This document shows positions 1 through 9,114 of a DNA stretch of 64,000 nucleotides, piece by piece; the first letter of the stretch is position 1; every line of letters begins with the position of its first letter. Under the pieces are notes generated by a model that was given only the letters and a program-made list of their open reading frames with translations, was not told the DNA's origin and made no database searches. The position numbers and the translations under genes were made by a program. Source of the DNA: Cyclobacterium marinum DSM 745 (GTDB lineage Bacteria > Bacteroidota > Bacteroidia > Cytophagales > Cyclobacteriaceae); assembly GCF_000222485.1 (NCBI RefSeq), contig NC_015914.1, forward strand, positions 930,001 through 994,000, read 5' to 3'.

Positions 1-497
1 GTTTTTACATCTGTTTTTCTGCGACTAAAGCATTCAAAATCCTGTTTTCCAAGCAGTAATTTGGCTGCTGACGCCATGGCCTCCTCATCAAGGTCATAAT
101 AACAATGCCATGACTTCCCAATTAGAAAAGGATCTTTCCTAAATGTAATATGGTATTCATACCTCCTAAATTCTGCATCAAATCGGGCATGGGCATTCTC
201 TTTTACAGGAACAACATCAAAGACAGCGATACCATCAGGTAATAAGCCGTTAATTCTTTTCAAGAAATATTCCTTGGTAAAATCTAAATCAACATCAAAA
301 TGAGCAAATTGTTGCAAGGCGTGAACCCCTGCATCCGTACGCCCACTCCCCATAATACTCATGGGACGTCGAAAAAGAGTGGACAGGGCATTTTCTAATT
401 CTTCTTGAACAGAAACAGCATTCTTTTGCTTTTGCCAGCCATGGTAATTGCTCCCATCATAGGACAGCTCAATAAAATAGCGGGAAGATTCATTCAT
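1..497 (-). CDS. truA: tRNA pseudouridine(38-40) synthase TruA, 3' end outside window
   Basis: Isomerises uridines 38-40 of the tRNA anticodon arm to pseudouridine in the cytoplasm. The visible 165 or so residues begin MNESSRYF and contain the family signature GSGRTDAGVHA, whose Asp is the catalytic nucleophile, followed by the F-x-R-R-Y-E-Y segment typical of TruA. The ATG at 495-497 is chosen because the upstream ATG is out of frame and stops at once. The C-terminal part lies beyond the left window edge, so the gene is partial only because of the cut. It is divergent from the membrane protein gene at 599. The family call is secure. Confidence 0.95.
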   Translation of the reverse strand, partial: MNESSRYFIELSYDGSNYHGWQKQKNAVSVQEELENALSTLFRRPMSIMGSGRTDAGVHALQQFAHFDVDLDFTKEYFLKRINGLLPDGIAVFDVVPVKENAHARFDAEFRRYEYHITFRKDPFLIGKSWHCYYDLDEEAMASAAKLLLGKQDFECFSRRKTDVK

Positions 498-598
498 TTC
501 ATCTGCAAAGATAAAAATATACCCTAATTTCAAGTTCGATTTTGAATATTCCTTGCGAAAATTCAAATAACCCATTTTCTTTGTCAAAAGATTTAAAG

Positions 599-1078
599 AT
601 GATTCAAAGAATTCAAAGTGTATTTCTACTTTTAGTAGCTATTTCAATGGTGACATCCACCTTATTTCCAATTTGGCTACAAGTAAATCCGGACCAAACC
701 CAATCCATGGAGATGACGGCATGGTATACCACCATTACCGATACTGTTAAGGAGAGTGTAATTTCACAATCCAATAATTCTTACATTGGAATATTGGCAC
801 TAATTACTGCGGCAATGGCCATTTATAGCCTTTTGCAATATAAAAATCGAAAAAAACAGTTACTTGTCAACATGATTAATGCCCTATTGATGGGCTTGAC
901 TTTGGGCTTAGCCGTCTATACAAGTTTTCAATCCAACGAATCCTTTAATCCAACCGTTGGGGGTGCTTTCTTGATAGGATTTTATAGCATTGTTTTCGGT
1001 TTAATTATGAACCTTATCGCTAATAGGTTTATCAGAAAAGACGAAATGCTTATCCGATCAGTAGATAGAATTCGTTAA
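599..1078 (+). CDS. DUF4293 family four-helix membrane protein
   Basis: Small integral inner-membrane protein of about 159 residues with four predicted transmembrane helices and an ending rich in basic and polar residues (RFIRKDEMLIRSV). The start MIQRIQSVFLLL at 599 is preferred over an upstream TTG extension because it opens directly into the first helix, as in DUF4293 proteins of Bacteroidota. Biochemical function is unknown for the family. It stands between truA (divergent) and the trans-sulfuration gene, 53 bases upstream of the latter, so the two could share a transcript. Family assignment is by overall pattern, and no catalytic motif is visible. Confidence 0.75.
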   Translation: MIQRIQSVFLLLVAISMVTSTLFPIWLQVNPDQTQSMEMTAWYTTITDTVKESVISQSNNSYIGILALITAAMAIYSLLQYKNRKKQLLVNMINALLMGLTLGLAVYTSFQSNESFNPTVGGAFLIGFYSIVFGLIMNLIANRFIRKDEMLIRSVDRIR

Positions 1079-1131
1079 ATTCCCGGTGGATAGCCATAAG
1101 TGGATATGCAAGTATTTAAGTTCCAATTAAG

Positions 1132-2247
1132 ATGAAGATAGAAACCATTGCTATTCATGGAGGAAATGTGATCACAGACACATTAAAACCAATCATTCAG
1201 CCGGTCACGCTTTCTACAACTTTTGAGCATCAAGAGGATTCAATGTTGTACACAAGACTTGAGAATCCAAACAGGAAATCTCTTGAAACTGTAATGTCAT
1301 CTCTTGAGGGAGGAGCCGATGCGGCAGCATTCGCATCCGGAAATGCTGCCGGAAACGCGGTATTTCAAGCCTTGCCGGCCGGCACACACATGATCGCTCC
1401 GGATGACATGTACCACGGTATGAAAATGTTACTTCAAACAGTCTATAACGGCAAACTTGAGGTGCAATTCATTGACCTAACTGACCCAGAGAATCTTCGT
1501 AACGCCATCAAACCAACCACTGGATTATTGTGGATAGAAACACCTTCCAATCCACTTTTAAAAATTTCTGACATTAGGGTCTTGGCCTCCATAGCCAAAA
1601 AAAATGATTTAAAGGTGGTTTGTGACAGTACTTTTGCTACTCCTATTTATCAGCAGGCCTTGGAATTAGGTGCTGATATTGTCATGCACAGCAGCACCAA
1701 ATACATTAGTGGACACAGTGATATTCTAGGAGGAATACTAGTGACTAGAGTAAAGGATGATTTTTGGCAAAGCATAAAAAATGTGCAAGGCCTAGCCGGA
1801 GCAGTACCTTCTCCAATGGACAGCTACCTTCTTACTCGAAGTATTAAAACCCTTCCCTACCGCATGAAGGCACACGCATTCAATGCCAAAAGAGTTGCAG
1901 ATTTCTTGGAAAACCACCCTTATGTAGAGAAGGTCTATTATCCCGGGCTTGCCAGCCATAGGGGTTTTGAAACAGCCAAAAGTCAAATGAAAGGATTTGG
2001 TGCAATGTTATCTTTTCTAATCAAAGGAAATGCAAATGAGTCGGATCATTTAATAGGAAATCTGAAGTTTTTCAGTAATGCTACAAGCTTAGGGGGAGTA
2101 GAAAGCTTAATAGAGCGAAGATCAAAAGTCCAGGTGGGTGATCCCGGAATTCCTGATCAATTAATCCGAATGTCTGTAGGGATTGAAAATTGTGAGGACC
2201 TAATAGAAGATGTGGATCAAGCTTTCAACGCAACATTTAAGCCATAA
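1132..2247 (+). CDS. Trans-sulfuration family PLP-dependent enzyme (cystathionine gamma-lyase/synthase type)
   Basis: Fold-type I pyridoxal-phosphate enzyme of sulfur amino acid metabolism in the cytoplasm. The 371 residues have the Cys/Met metabolism signature: the Schiff-base lysine K190 in HSSTKYISGHSD, D165 for the PLP ring nitrogen in VVCDSTFATP, and the ETPSNPLLK loop. The C-terminal region has the conserved SLGGVESL and R-x-S-x-G-x-E elements. Sequence alone does not separate cystathionine gamma-lyase from gamma-synthase, O-acetylhomoserine sulfhydrylase or methionine gamma-lyase. The length is slightly shorter than the usual 380-400. It converges with the bactofilin gene, leaving only two bases between the stop codons and no visible terminator. 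Confidence 0.9.
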   Translation: MKIETIAIHGGNVITDTLKPIIQPVTLSTTFEHQEDSMLYTRLENPNRKSLETVMSSLEGGADAAAFASGNAAGNAVFQALPAGTHMIAPDDMYHGMKMLLQTVYNGKLEVQFIDLTDPENLRNAIKPTTGLLWIETPSNPLLKISDIRVLASIAKKNDLKVVCDSTFATPIYQQALELGADIVMHSSTKYISGHSDILGGILVTRVKDDFWQSIKNVQGLAGAVPSPMDSYLLTRSIKTLPYRMKAHAFNAKRVADFLENHPYVEKVYYPGLASHRGFETAKSQMKGFGAMLSFLIKGNANESDHLIGNLKFFSNATSLGGVESLIERRSKVQVGDPGIPDQLIRMSVGIENCEDLIEDVDQAFNATFKP

Positions 2248-2249
2248 CT

Positions 2250-2711
2250 CTATTCGCCCATTTTAGCCATGGGTTGATCAAATAGCCTTTCGTTGATCAA
2301 CGGGTTAGATTTATGCAGGGCAGTTTGATTTTCTTTCTCTAGGTTCAAGTAGGTTTTGTATTTAGCAACCATCACTTCCATATCAGCACCAGATTCTATT
2401 TCTATTTTTTCAGAATAAACCTTACCTCTCATCTTTGCTTCAGCGGTAAACCTGGCCAAGCCTTCTACAATTACGTCTCCTAACACCTTACCCATTACAC
2501 ATATTTCAGATGCTTTGATATCTCCTTCCACATTACCTGAAATACCAATTATAACTTTTTTGGGGGTAGACACATCTCCACAAACATCCCCTTCAATCCT
2601 GATATCACTTACTGCTTCAATATCCCCCTTAATGGTTAATCCGGGGGCAAAAACTGAAGTTGAATTAGCCATCTCCATCTCTGCTTGAATTTTAGTTTCT
2701 TTAGTCCACAT
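2250..2711 (-). CDS. Bactofilin (polymer-forming cytoskeletal protein), first copy
   Basis: Bactofilins self-assemble without nucleotide into beta-helical filaments on the inner face of the cytoplasmic membrane and scaffold envelope enzymes. This 153-residue protein has the typical central domain (about residues 18-115) of short beta-strand repeats rich in G-D-I/V and I-x-G-x-V (for example GDVIVEG and GNVEGDI), with short polar tails. The C-terminal tail (DQPMAKMGE) is short. It is a paralogue of the bactofilin at 17163-17723, with which it shares repeat architecture but not the long charged tail. It sits alone between convergent metC-like and yifB genes. The start ATG is the first in frame. 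Role is inferred from the family. Confidence 0.9.
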   Translation of the reverse strand: MWTKETKIQAEMEMANSTSVFAPGLTIKGDIEAVSDIRIEGDVCGDVSTPKKVIIGISGNVEGDIKASEICVMGKVLGDVIVEGLARFTAEAKMRGKVYSEKIEIESGADMEVMVAKYKTYLNLEKENQTALHKSNPLINERLFDQPMAKMGE

Positions 2712-2844
2712 AAAATCAACTCAATTATTTATTGATACTATTCAAATCCATCTGTTTTGATAAATATCAGACAGATGGTCAGGCAAATATAAGCAAAACA
2801 TATTTGACTTGGATGGGCAAAGCAACTTCACACTCCCTAAAGCA

Positions 2845-4383
2845 TCATCCCGCCCAACCATCTCTATCTAGACTCCTGTATTGTATGGCTTCTGCCAGAT
2901 GTTCCGCTTTTATATCCTCAGTCCCTGAAAGATCTGCAATTGTTCTAGAGACTTTTAAAATCCGATCGTATGCCCGGGCAGATAGTCCAAGCCGATCCAT
3001 GGCCGTTTTCAATAAAGTTTTACCCGCTTGATTAATCTTTACCACCTCTTTCACCATGTGAGATGGCATCATGGCATTGCAATGGACTTCAGGATTCTTC
3101 TCAAACCGTGCTTGTTGAAAAGCTCTAGCACCGGACACCCGCTCCCTAATGGATTTACTGGTCTCTGATTTTCTATCTGAGGTCATTTCCTCGAAATTTA
3201 TGGGAGTCACCTCCACATGAAGGTCTATCCTATCCAACAAGGGACCACTAACTCTATTGAGGTATTTTTGAACTACCCCGGGACCACAAACACACTCTTT
3301 GTCAGGGTGATTATAAAACCCACATGGGCAAGGGTTCATGCTGGCGATTAACATGAAATTCGCAGGAAAATCCACGGTAACTCTTGCTCTGGAAATGGTC
3401 ACCCTGCGTTCCTCAAGAGGTTGCCGCATCACTTCCAAAACAGTCCTTTTGAATTCAGGCAATTCATCTAAAAACAAAACTCCGTTATGGGAAAGGGATA
3501 TTTCACCGGGTTGAGGATTCCCCCCACCCCCAACCAAAGCTACATCACTAATGGTATGGTGGGGAGAGCGAAATGGCCTTTGAGCGATTAAAGAAGAACT
3601 GGCTCCCAACTTACCGGCTACCGAATGAATTTTAGTCGTTTCCAATGCTTCTTGTAAACTCATGGGTGGCAATATGGAAGGCAGCCTCTTGGCAAGCATG
3701 GTTTTTCCCGCCCCGGGAGGGCCTATCATGATCACATTGTGCCCGCCTGCAGCGGCTATTTCCATCGCACGCTTGATATTTTCCTGCCCTTGAACATCAG
3801 CAAAATCAAAATCACTTTCTTCTATAGAATCATAAAAGAGATTTCTGGTATCGGTAACCAAAGGAGGTATTGTTTCTTTCCCCTCCAAAAAATGAATCGC
3901 TTCTTGGAGTGTTTCCACAGGAATTACGTCAAGATTATTCACAATAGATGCTTCCTGTGCATTTTCTTTAGGTAGGATAAAGCCTTTGTAACCTCTTTTC
4001 CTTGCCTCTATTGCTATCGGGAGCACTCCTTTGATTCTTCTAAGCTTCCCATCAAGGGCAAGCTCTCCCATAATCACATACTGCTCTAATTCCGGAAAAA
4101 ACACTTGTTCAGATGCTTGCATTATCCCAATGGCAATGGGAAGATCATAGGATGAACCTTCCTTTTTGATATCTGCAGGAGCCAAATTGATTACAACTTT
4201 TTGTCTAGGCATCCTGTAACCATAGTATTTAAGCGCTGATTCTACACGTTGTTGACTCTCTTTTACAGCACTGTCAGGGAGACCCACCATAAAAAAACTG
4301 GTCCCTTGACCTACATTTACTTCAATGGTGATCAACTTGGCATCTACCCCTGAAACTGCACTACCAAAAGTTTTTGCTACCAT
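2845..4383 (-). CDS. comM: YifB/ComM family Mg-chelatase-like AAA+ ATPase
   Basis: AAA+ helicase-like protein; the ComM branch promotes branch migration during natural transformation. The 512 residues show the N-terminal ChlI-like domain (residues 1-165, with MVGLPDSAVKES and NLAPADIKKEGSSYDL), Walker A GPPGAGKTM at 221-229, Walker B LFLDELPE, a cysteine-rich insert (NPCPCGFYNHPDKECVCG) and a C-terminal Mg-chelatase domain with LSARAYDRILKVSRTIADL. All expected elements are present and the length is normal, so the gene looks intact. It is followed on the same strand by nothing before the bactofilin, and preceded by the small membrane protein gene at 4433. Whether this organism is transformable cannot be judged here. 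Confidence 0.93.
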   Translation of the reverse strand: MVAKTFGSAVSGVDAKLITIEVNVGQGTSFFMVGLPDSAVKESQQRVESALKYYGYRMPRQKVVINLAPADIKKEGSSYDLPIAIGIMQASEQVFFPELEQYVIMGELALDGKLRRIKGVLPIAIEARKRGYKGFILPKENAQEASIVNNLDVIPVETLQEAIHFLEGKETIPPLVTDTRNLFYDSIEESDFDFADVQGQENIKRAMEIAAAGGHNVIMIGPPGAGKTMLAKRLPSILPPMSLQEALETTKIHSVAGKLGASSSLIAQRPFRSPHHTISDVALVGGGGNPQPGEISLSHNGVLFLDELPEFKRTVLEVMRQPLEERRVTISRARVTVDFPANFMLIASMNPCPCGFYNHPDKECVCGPGVVQKYLNRVSGPLLDRIDLHVEVTPINFEEMTSDRKSETSKSIRERVSGARAFQQARFEKNPEVHCNAMMPSHMVKEVVKINQAGKTLLKTAMDRLGLSARAYDRILKVSRTIADLSGTEDIKAEHLAEAIQYRSLDRDGWAG

Positions 4384-4432
4384 CCTTATTTTTTATTCTG
4401 TGTAATTATCCATACCAAGTTTTTAGACAAAT

Positions 4433-4786
4433 TTATTTGAAATTTTCTCTTGGTTTGATAACAGATGATTCTGTATCATCCTTACTCACTTCCGTTTTCC
4501 TTTCGACCGGATTAACTTTCCCTCCCCTTTCCAGGTCAAAGACCAAAGCTTTCAGATCCTTTTTCTCTAACTCTATCTTTTTTATGCGGCTGTTTAGACT
4601 ACTTACATATCCCCAACTGGTTCCCCAAGTAATCAAATAAATCACCAATCCGGCCAACAACCATGAAACAACTTCTCCTGTCAATGGCGTTCCTCCCCAC
4701 ATTTTCTCATAGGTGAGAAAATAAACCAATCCTATACCGAAAAACAAAGCTGTTAATAACTGAAATATACTGTTGACTTTTTTCAT
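4433..4786 (-). CDS. Hypothetical two-helix membrane protein with coiled-coil tail
   Basis: I do not recognise this 117-residue protein. It has two predicted transmembrane helices (about residues 8-27 and 38-60), then a heptad-like, highly charged stretch (SRIKKIELEKKDLKAL) expected to form a coiled coil, and a polar tail. This is the layout of LapA-like or DUF1049-like envelope proteins, but I cannot match a family. It lies 33 bases downstream of the MsbA-like exporter gene and 49 bases upstream of yifB, all on the minus strand, so it may be co-transcribed with the exporter. Confidence 0.6.
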   Translation of the reverse strand: MKKVNSIFQLLTALFFGIGLVYFLTYEKMWGGTPLTGEVVSWLLAGLVIYLITWGTSWGYVSSLNSRIKKIELEKKDLKALVFDLERGGKVNPVERKTEVSKDDTESSVIKPRENFK

Positions 4787-4819
4787 AATGCTTTTATATG
4801 GGTTTGTTTACACAATATA

Positions 4820-6652
4820 CTAAACAGACTGCATTTGGGAAAGTTTATTATACAATCCTCCTTTTTGGATCAACTCATCATGAGTTCCTCTTTCCACTAT
4901 ACTTCCACCTTCAATAACCAAAATTTCATCAGCATGCTGAATGGTACTCAGACGATGTGCAATCACCAAAGAAGTACGGTTTTTCATTAAATTAGACAAA
5001 GCTTCCTGAACTAATTTCTCAGAGGCAGAATCAAGGGCAGATGTGGCTTCATCTAAAATTAAAATTTCAGGATTTTTTAATACAGCCCTAGCAATACTTA
5101 TGCGTTGCCTTTGTCCACCTGATAATTTACCTCCTCGTTCACCTATATTGGTTTCATAACCTTGCTCAAGCTCCATTATAAATTCATGAGCATTGGCAAT
5201 TTTGGCAGCTTCCTGAACTCTCTCCAAAGAAACCCCCTCCATTCCGAAGGCTATATTATTGAATACTGTATCATTGAAAAGAATAGACTCTTGTGTAACA
5301 ATTCCCATCAACCCCCTAAGGTCTGCGATGCTACAATTTCTGAGGTCAATTCCATCTATGGTTATTTCTCCTTGACTTGGATCATAAAACCTTGGCAATA
5401 AATCTGCCAAGGTAGACTTTCCTCCACCTGAAGGACCTACCAAAGCTATGGTGCGACCTTTCTCTAACTTAAAATTAACACCATTCAAAACAGCGTTTTC
5501 CTGATAGGCAAAGCCCACATTCTTAAATACTACAGCCTGTGAAAATCCTTTTAAAGCTTGCGGGGAAACTACATTTTCAATCCTAGGTTTGGTGTCAACC
5601 ACTGCGAATATTCTTCTTGCAGAAGCCAGTCCTCGTTGTATACTACTTAGCGCTCTAGAAATTTCTTTAGCAGGATTAAGTACTTGAGTAAATAAAATGA
5701 TATAGGCAATAAACTCACTGGCACTTAATGCGGAAGTATTGTTCAAAACCAAATTACCTCCGTATAATAAAATACCGGCAACTACCGAAACTCCTAAAAA
5801 TTGGCTGACGGGTGAGGCAAGCTCATTCTTCCTTGCCATAGAAACATTTACCCTAGCATAATAATCTGTTTCTGCCTCAAATTTATTTTGAACAAAACTT
5901 CTTGCTCCAAAGGCCTTGACAACCCTCATTCCTCCTATGGTTTCATCCAATATATTCACGATTCTTCCCAAAGACTCTTGACTTTGCTCCGCTTTCTTCT
6001 TTAACTTTTTGGTAATATATCCTATGATCGCTCCTGAAACCGGAATGAGTAATATCGTGAACAGCGTCAACTGATAGGACATGAAAAACAAGACAGCAAA
6101 ATAAAGAATAACTGTTACAGGCTCTTTAAAAATCACCCTTAAGGACTGAACAATACTATTCTCAACCTCCTGAATATCATTGGTCATTTTACTGATCAAA
6201 TCACCTTTTCTTTCATCAGAAAAATACCCTAAATGCATATTACTTACCGATGTGAAAATATGGACACGCATTCCTTGAATAATATCAGCCCGCACTTTGG
6301 CCAAAACTACTCCTGACAAATAGGCAAATAAATTGCTTAAAAACACCGATATCACAATAATTATACACACATATACCAAAGTCCCAAACCTCCCATACAT
6401 ATTGGCAATTTGCAGGAAATAGTAGTTGAATAAATGCATAAAATAATTAACACTTAAAGAGAATTCAGGTTTGTTGGCATACACTTGTAATTCCTCTTTC
6501 CCCACTTGTTCAAATATCACATCAAAAAGTGGTTTTAAAAGGGTGAAATTTAGCAAACCAAAAACTATAGCCAATAACGCATAGGCAATATACACAGGCA
6601 AATACCTTCGGTAAGGTCGCGCATAGGCCAAGATTCTTAAGTAAGTTTTCAT
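4820..6652 (-). CDS. MsbA-like ABC exporter (fused permease and ATPase)
   Basis: Half-transporter that should work as a homodimer in the inner membrane, exporting a lipid or drug. The 610 residues contain a six-helix type IV exporter domain (about 1-320) followed by the nucleotide-binding domain: Walker A GPSGGGKST, Q-loop, signature LSGGQRQRISIARA, Walker B ILILDEATSALD and the H-loop histidine in IAHRLSTI. The order and length match MsbA/LmrA-type proteins, and in Bacteroidota this subgroup is usually annotated as MsbA. Lipid A export is inference. It is probably the first gene of a short transcript with the small protein at 4433. Confidence 0.92.
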   Translation of the reverse strand: MKTYLRILAYARPYRRYLPVYIAYALLAIVFGLLNFTLLKPLFDVIFEQVGKEELQVYANKPEFSLSVNYFMHLFNYYFLQIANMYGRFGTLVYVCIIIVISVFLSNLFAYLSGVVLAKVRADIIQGMRVHIFTSVSNMHLGYFSDERKGDLISKMTNDIQEVENSIVQSLRVIFKEPVTVILYFAVLFFMSYQLTLFTILLIPVSGAIIGYITKKLKKKAEQSQESLGRIVNILDETIGGMRVVKAFGARSFVQNKFEAETDYYARVNVSMARKNELASPVSQFLGVSVVAGILLYGGNLVLNNTSALSASEFIAYIILFTQVLNPAKEISRALSSIQRGLASARRIFAVVDTKPRIENVVSPQALKGFSQAVVFKNVGFAYQENAVLNGVNFKLEKGRTIALVGPSGGGKSTLADLLPRFYDPSQGEITIDGIDLRNCSIADLRGLMGIVTQESILFNDTVFNNIAFGMEGVSLERVQEAAKIANAHEFIMELEQGYETNIGERGGKLSGGQRQRISIARAVLKNPEILILDEATSALDSASEKLVQEALSNLMKNRTSLVIAHRLSTIQHADEILVIEGGSIVERGTHDELIQKGGLYNKLSQMQSV

Positions 6653-6800
6653 ATAGTACTTTTAATACAAATTGTAATCAATGGTGAATATAAAGGAGGA
6701 AATTCTAATACCACGGTATCTAAAGGTAATCTCTGCCCCTAAAGAAAATAAGCAATACTATTTTGGAACATTCAATTCATTTCAAAACTAAAATGCACAC

Positions 6801-6852
6801 CCATTTTGGAAACTTTAAACGTAGCCAAGCTAAATTAAAGTTTCCAAAATGG
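6801..6852. repeat. Perfect 18-bp inverted repeat (large stem-loop)
   Basis: The arms at 6801-6818 (CCATTTTGGAAACTTTAA) and 6835-6852 are perfect reverse complements around a 16-base loop. The element lies in the 261-base gap between the Wzi-like gene and the ABC exporter, both on the minus strand. Neither side has a run of T, so it is not a standard intrinsic terminator. A weaker 8-bp stem (TTACCAAT/ATTGGTAA, 6870-6899) follows. It could be an RNA stability element or a mobile-element trace. Confidence 0.75.
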
Positions 6853-6913
6853 AACAATAATGGCGCAATTTACCAATTTTTAGATGGAAGGATTGGTAAT
6901 TAATACCAGGCAA

Positions 6914-8584
6914 TCAAAATTGTTGGTCAAATCTTGAGATATTTAAACGCAATGCTAATTGGCCGTAAGAGGTTTTTGAATTTATTCCTCCTTCGGTATT
7001 TACATGCCGCATTGTCTGAGATAAATCGACGAATAAATTGTGCCGTAACATGTATTGCAAATGCAAAGTTGCCATACTGACCTTATTTTTTTGCCCTTGC
7101 CCAATATAGTTACCATATAGGCTTGTACTTGTTTGGGTTCTATTTTTTAGGATGTCTCCACCATAGTTATCTTCTTCCGTGGGATCTGCACCATACATTT
7201 GATACATCATTGTCCCACGAAGCATCAATTTTCGCAAAGGTTGATAGGTAATTACTGCCAAAAGCTCTCTAAAATTGGCTCCTCTCGGGTGGGTAAGTGG
7301 TATTCTGTAATTGGTATAAGACTGATAGTCAAATTTTTCTTGAAAAGTAAAGGGTCTGGCTTGATTATATTCCAACTGAAAGTCAAGGTTATCTATGCCA
7401 GCTACATCAATGTATTTATATCCTAACTGAACTCCATGTTTGTTTCTACTGGAACCACTTTCTGTAATGTGAAAAAACTCATCGAAAACAAATTCATCAA
7501 GAACAAATTGTCCATAAAGTTGCATCCCCTTGCCCAAATTCCATTTCATGTCTGTTCCGAGCATAACCTTATCTGGCGTTCCTAATTGGTGCTCTACCCA
7601 TCGATAAAAAATCAAGGGGTTGAAATAATTCCAGTTTGCTTTATCAGCCATCACCGATTCAAATACTCCTAGATTGAATCGCCTCCCCAAATTAACCCCT
7701 AACCTGTGGAAAGAAAACCACTTTTGGGGATACCTTCCATCTGTAGGAACACCTCTAGAAGTGATAATATCCGCTGTCATTTGCCCCCATAAATTGGTGA
7801 AATCTACCTTTCCTATCTTGGTATTGACTTTTACAAACACAAAGGGGTTTGAAAAATCAGATAATATAAAAGACCTTAAGCCCTCTCCAATAAAATGGCT
7901 ATCATGCCCCATTTGAATGTTTACATGTTTTGTGGCTGAAAAGGTAATGTGGCCCCGTGCCGAGAAGAAACTATAGCCCCCGTCACCATATCGTTTCCAA
8001 AAACCTTGCCCCGGAATGGCCCCATGATTCCCTACATATTCATTTACCCAGGAAGGAAACATCAAGTCCGTGGTCGCCAGCATGGTATAAAACCCTATTT
8101 TGTCATCAATACTTCCATGTAAGGCCAGACCTCTTGTATTTCGAAAAGGCATCTGATCATTATCGAGTTCTGCCCCTCCTTGTAAATACAAGACAGGATT
8201 TAAGTGCACATCAAAATCTTCACTCTTATAACCGTAAAAATCTGAAGGTCTTTTATAAATATACTTACCTATGGAACGCTTAGAAAGCGCCAATGAATCA
8301 GTGGCATACTCCCAGTTATCTTGCAATAAATAATTGAGGTTAAACTCATCTTTTTTGTTCAAGTAGCCGGCCGTTTTTTTGTATTCCTCGAGGTACTGCA
8401 CCACCTCGTCCCTTCTGTAAGGTTTGCTACCCGTATGGAAAGAACCGTTGAAAGCTCCATTTTTTATTTCGTACCTTTCTAAAAGAGAATAGTAATCCCT
8501 ATTAAACGGCAAATACGGACTTTGCGCCAAAACCTCCGAGACTAAGGAGCCTGTAAACAATAAAAAAAGAAAAAAGTACTTCAT
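6914..8584 (-). CDS. Capsule assembly Wzi family outer-membrane protein
   Basis: Predicted outer-membrane beta-barrel protein related to Wzi, which in Gram-negatives helps anchor capsule or exopolysaccharide at the surface. The 556 residues begin with a signal peptide (MKYFFLFLLFTGSLVSEVLA, cleavage before QSPYLPFNRDYY). The rest is a long chain of alternating amphipathic strands rich in Tyr, Phe and Gly, ending in an aromatic outer-membrane barrel terminus (RLNISRFDQQF). Wzi-family motifs seen include the helix bundle before the barrel and conserved GHDSHFIGEGLRS. No capsule synthesis genes adjoin it. It may share function with the exporter downstream, though they are separated by 261 bases containing strong stem-loops. 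Confidence 0.8.
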   Translation of the reverse strand: MKYFFLFLLFTGSLVSEVLAQSPYLPFNRDYYSLLERYEIKNGAFNGSFHTGSKPYRRDEVVQYLEEYKKTAGYLNKKDEFNLNYLLQDNWEYATDSLALSKRSIGKYIYKRPSDFYGYKSEDFDVHLNPVLYLQGGAELDNDQMPFRNTRGLALHGSIDDKIGFYTMLATTDLMFPSWVNEYVGNHGAIPGQGFWKRYGDGGYSFFSARGHITFSATKHVNIQMGHDSHFIGEGLRSFILSDFSNPFVFVKVNTKIGKVDFTNLWGQMTADIITSRGVPTDGRYPQKWFSFHRLGVNLGRRFNLGVFESVMADKANWNYFNPLIFYRWVEHQLGTPDKVMLGTDMKWNLGKGMQLYGQFVLDEFVFDEFFHITESGSSRNKHGVQLGYKYIDVAGIDNLDFQLEYNQARPFTFQEKFDYQSYTNYRIPLTHPRGANFRELLAVITYQPLRKLMLRGTMMYQMYGADPTEEDNYGGDILKNRTQTSTSLYGNYIGQGQKNKVSMATLHLQYMLRHNLFVDLSQTMRHVNTEGGINSKTSYGQLALRLNISRFDQQF

Positions 8585-8724
8585 AAAAACTTTAATTTAC
8601 ACTGAATTAACAGCATTGGGGATAAAAAATCATATTTTAGATTTTACTGAAAACTAGCCTATTGACTGAATTGGCCGTTTATGGTATAAAATTAGCGAAG
8701 TATTTTATATTTGAAAGGGAATGT

Positions 8725-8756
8725 TTTGGAGAAAATTATAAAAAGGGGTAAATTTG
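8725..8756 (+). promoter_or_regulatory. Bacteroidota promoter for ribosomal protein L31 gene
   Basis: TTTG at 8725-8728 and TAAATTTG at 8749-8756, separated by 20 bases, match the -33/-7 promoter of Bacteroidota (TTTG-N19/20-TAnnTTTG). The predicted transcript begins about 8763, roughly 35 bases before the L31 start codon. Confidence 0.65.
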
Positions 8757-8796
8757 TGCCTCAATTTGAAGAAGAAAAAAAATAATAGTTTATACA

Positions 8797-9042
8797 ATGA
8801 AAAAAGAAATCCATCCAAATTACAGAGAAGTAGTTTTCTTAGACACTTCTAGTGATTATAAGTTCATCACCAAGTCTACCATTGAAACAAATGATACCAT
8901 TACTTGGGAAAATGGCGAGGATTACCCATTGGTAAAGGTAGAGGTTAGCTCTGCATCTCACCCTTTCTATACCGGTAAGAAAATGCTTTTGGATACTGCT
9001 GGTAGAGTAGAGAAATTTAATAGAAGATATAAGAAAAAGTAA
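8797..9042 (+). CDS. rpmE2: 50S ribosomal protein L31, type B
   Basis: Structural protein of the large ribosomal subunit that bridges to the small subunit head. At 81 residues it is a type B (zinc-independent) L31: it begins [14 protein letters not shown] and lacks the CxxC zinc knuckle of type A proteins. It has the conserved [14 protein letters not shown] segment and a basic C-terminus (RRYKKK). It has its own predicted promoter and is followed by a strong hairpin terminator, so it is most likely monocistronic. Type B copies elsewhere are often linked to zinc limitation, but no Zur site is visible here. Confidence 0.95.
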   Translation: MKKEIHPNYREVVFLDTSSDYKFITKSTIETNDTITWENGEDYPLVKVEVSSASHPFYTGKKMLLDTAGRVEKFNRRYKKK

Positions 9043-9066
9043 GTTTTTCATATTATTCTTTGAGAT

Positions 9067-9104
9067 AAAGTCTACCGGAAGCATAATTCTGGTAGACTTT
9101 TTTA
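9067..9104 (+). terminator. Intrinsic terminator after L31 gene
   Basis: AAAGTCTACC at 9067-9076 pairs with GGTAGACTTT at 9091-9100. Pairing can extend four more pairs inward (one of them G-T), leaving the loop GCATAA, and the stem is followed by TTTATTTTTG. It lies 25 bases after the rpmE2 stop and just before the GlmU-like start. Confidence 0.85.
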
Positions 9105-9114
9105 TTTTTGTAAT

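Noticed and set aside
2732..3031. Plus-strand frame overlapping the end of yifB
   Set aside because: It is antisense to conserved Mg-chelatase C-terminal codons and has no recognisable motif.
9103..9110. TATTTTTG, TAACTTTG (11497) and TAAATTTG (58495-58488) immediately before start codons, suggesting leaderless mRNAs
   Set aside because: None has a TTTG box at 19-20 bases upstream. In AT-rich DNA such matches arise by chance, and one overlaps the T-run of a terminator.
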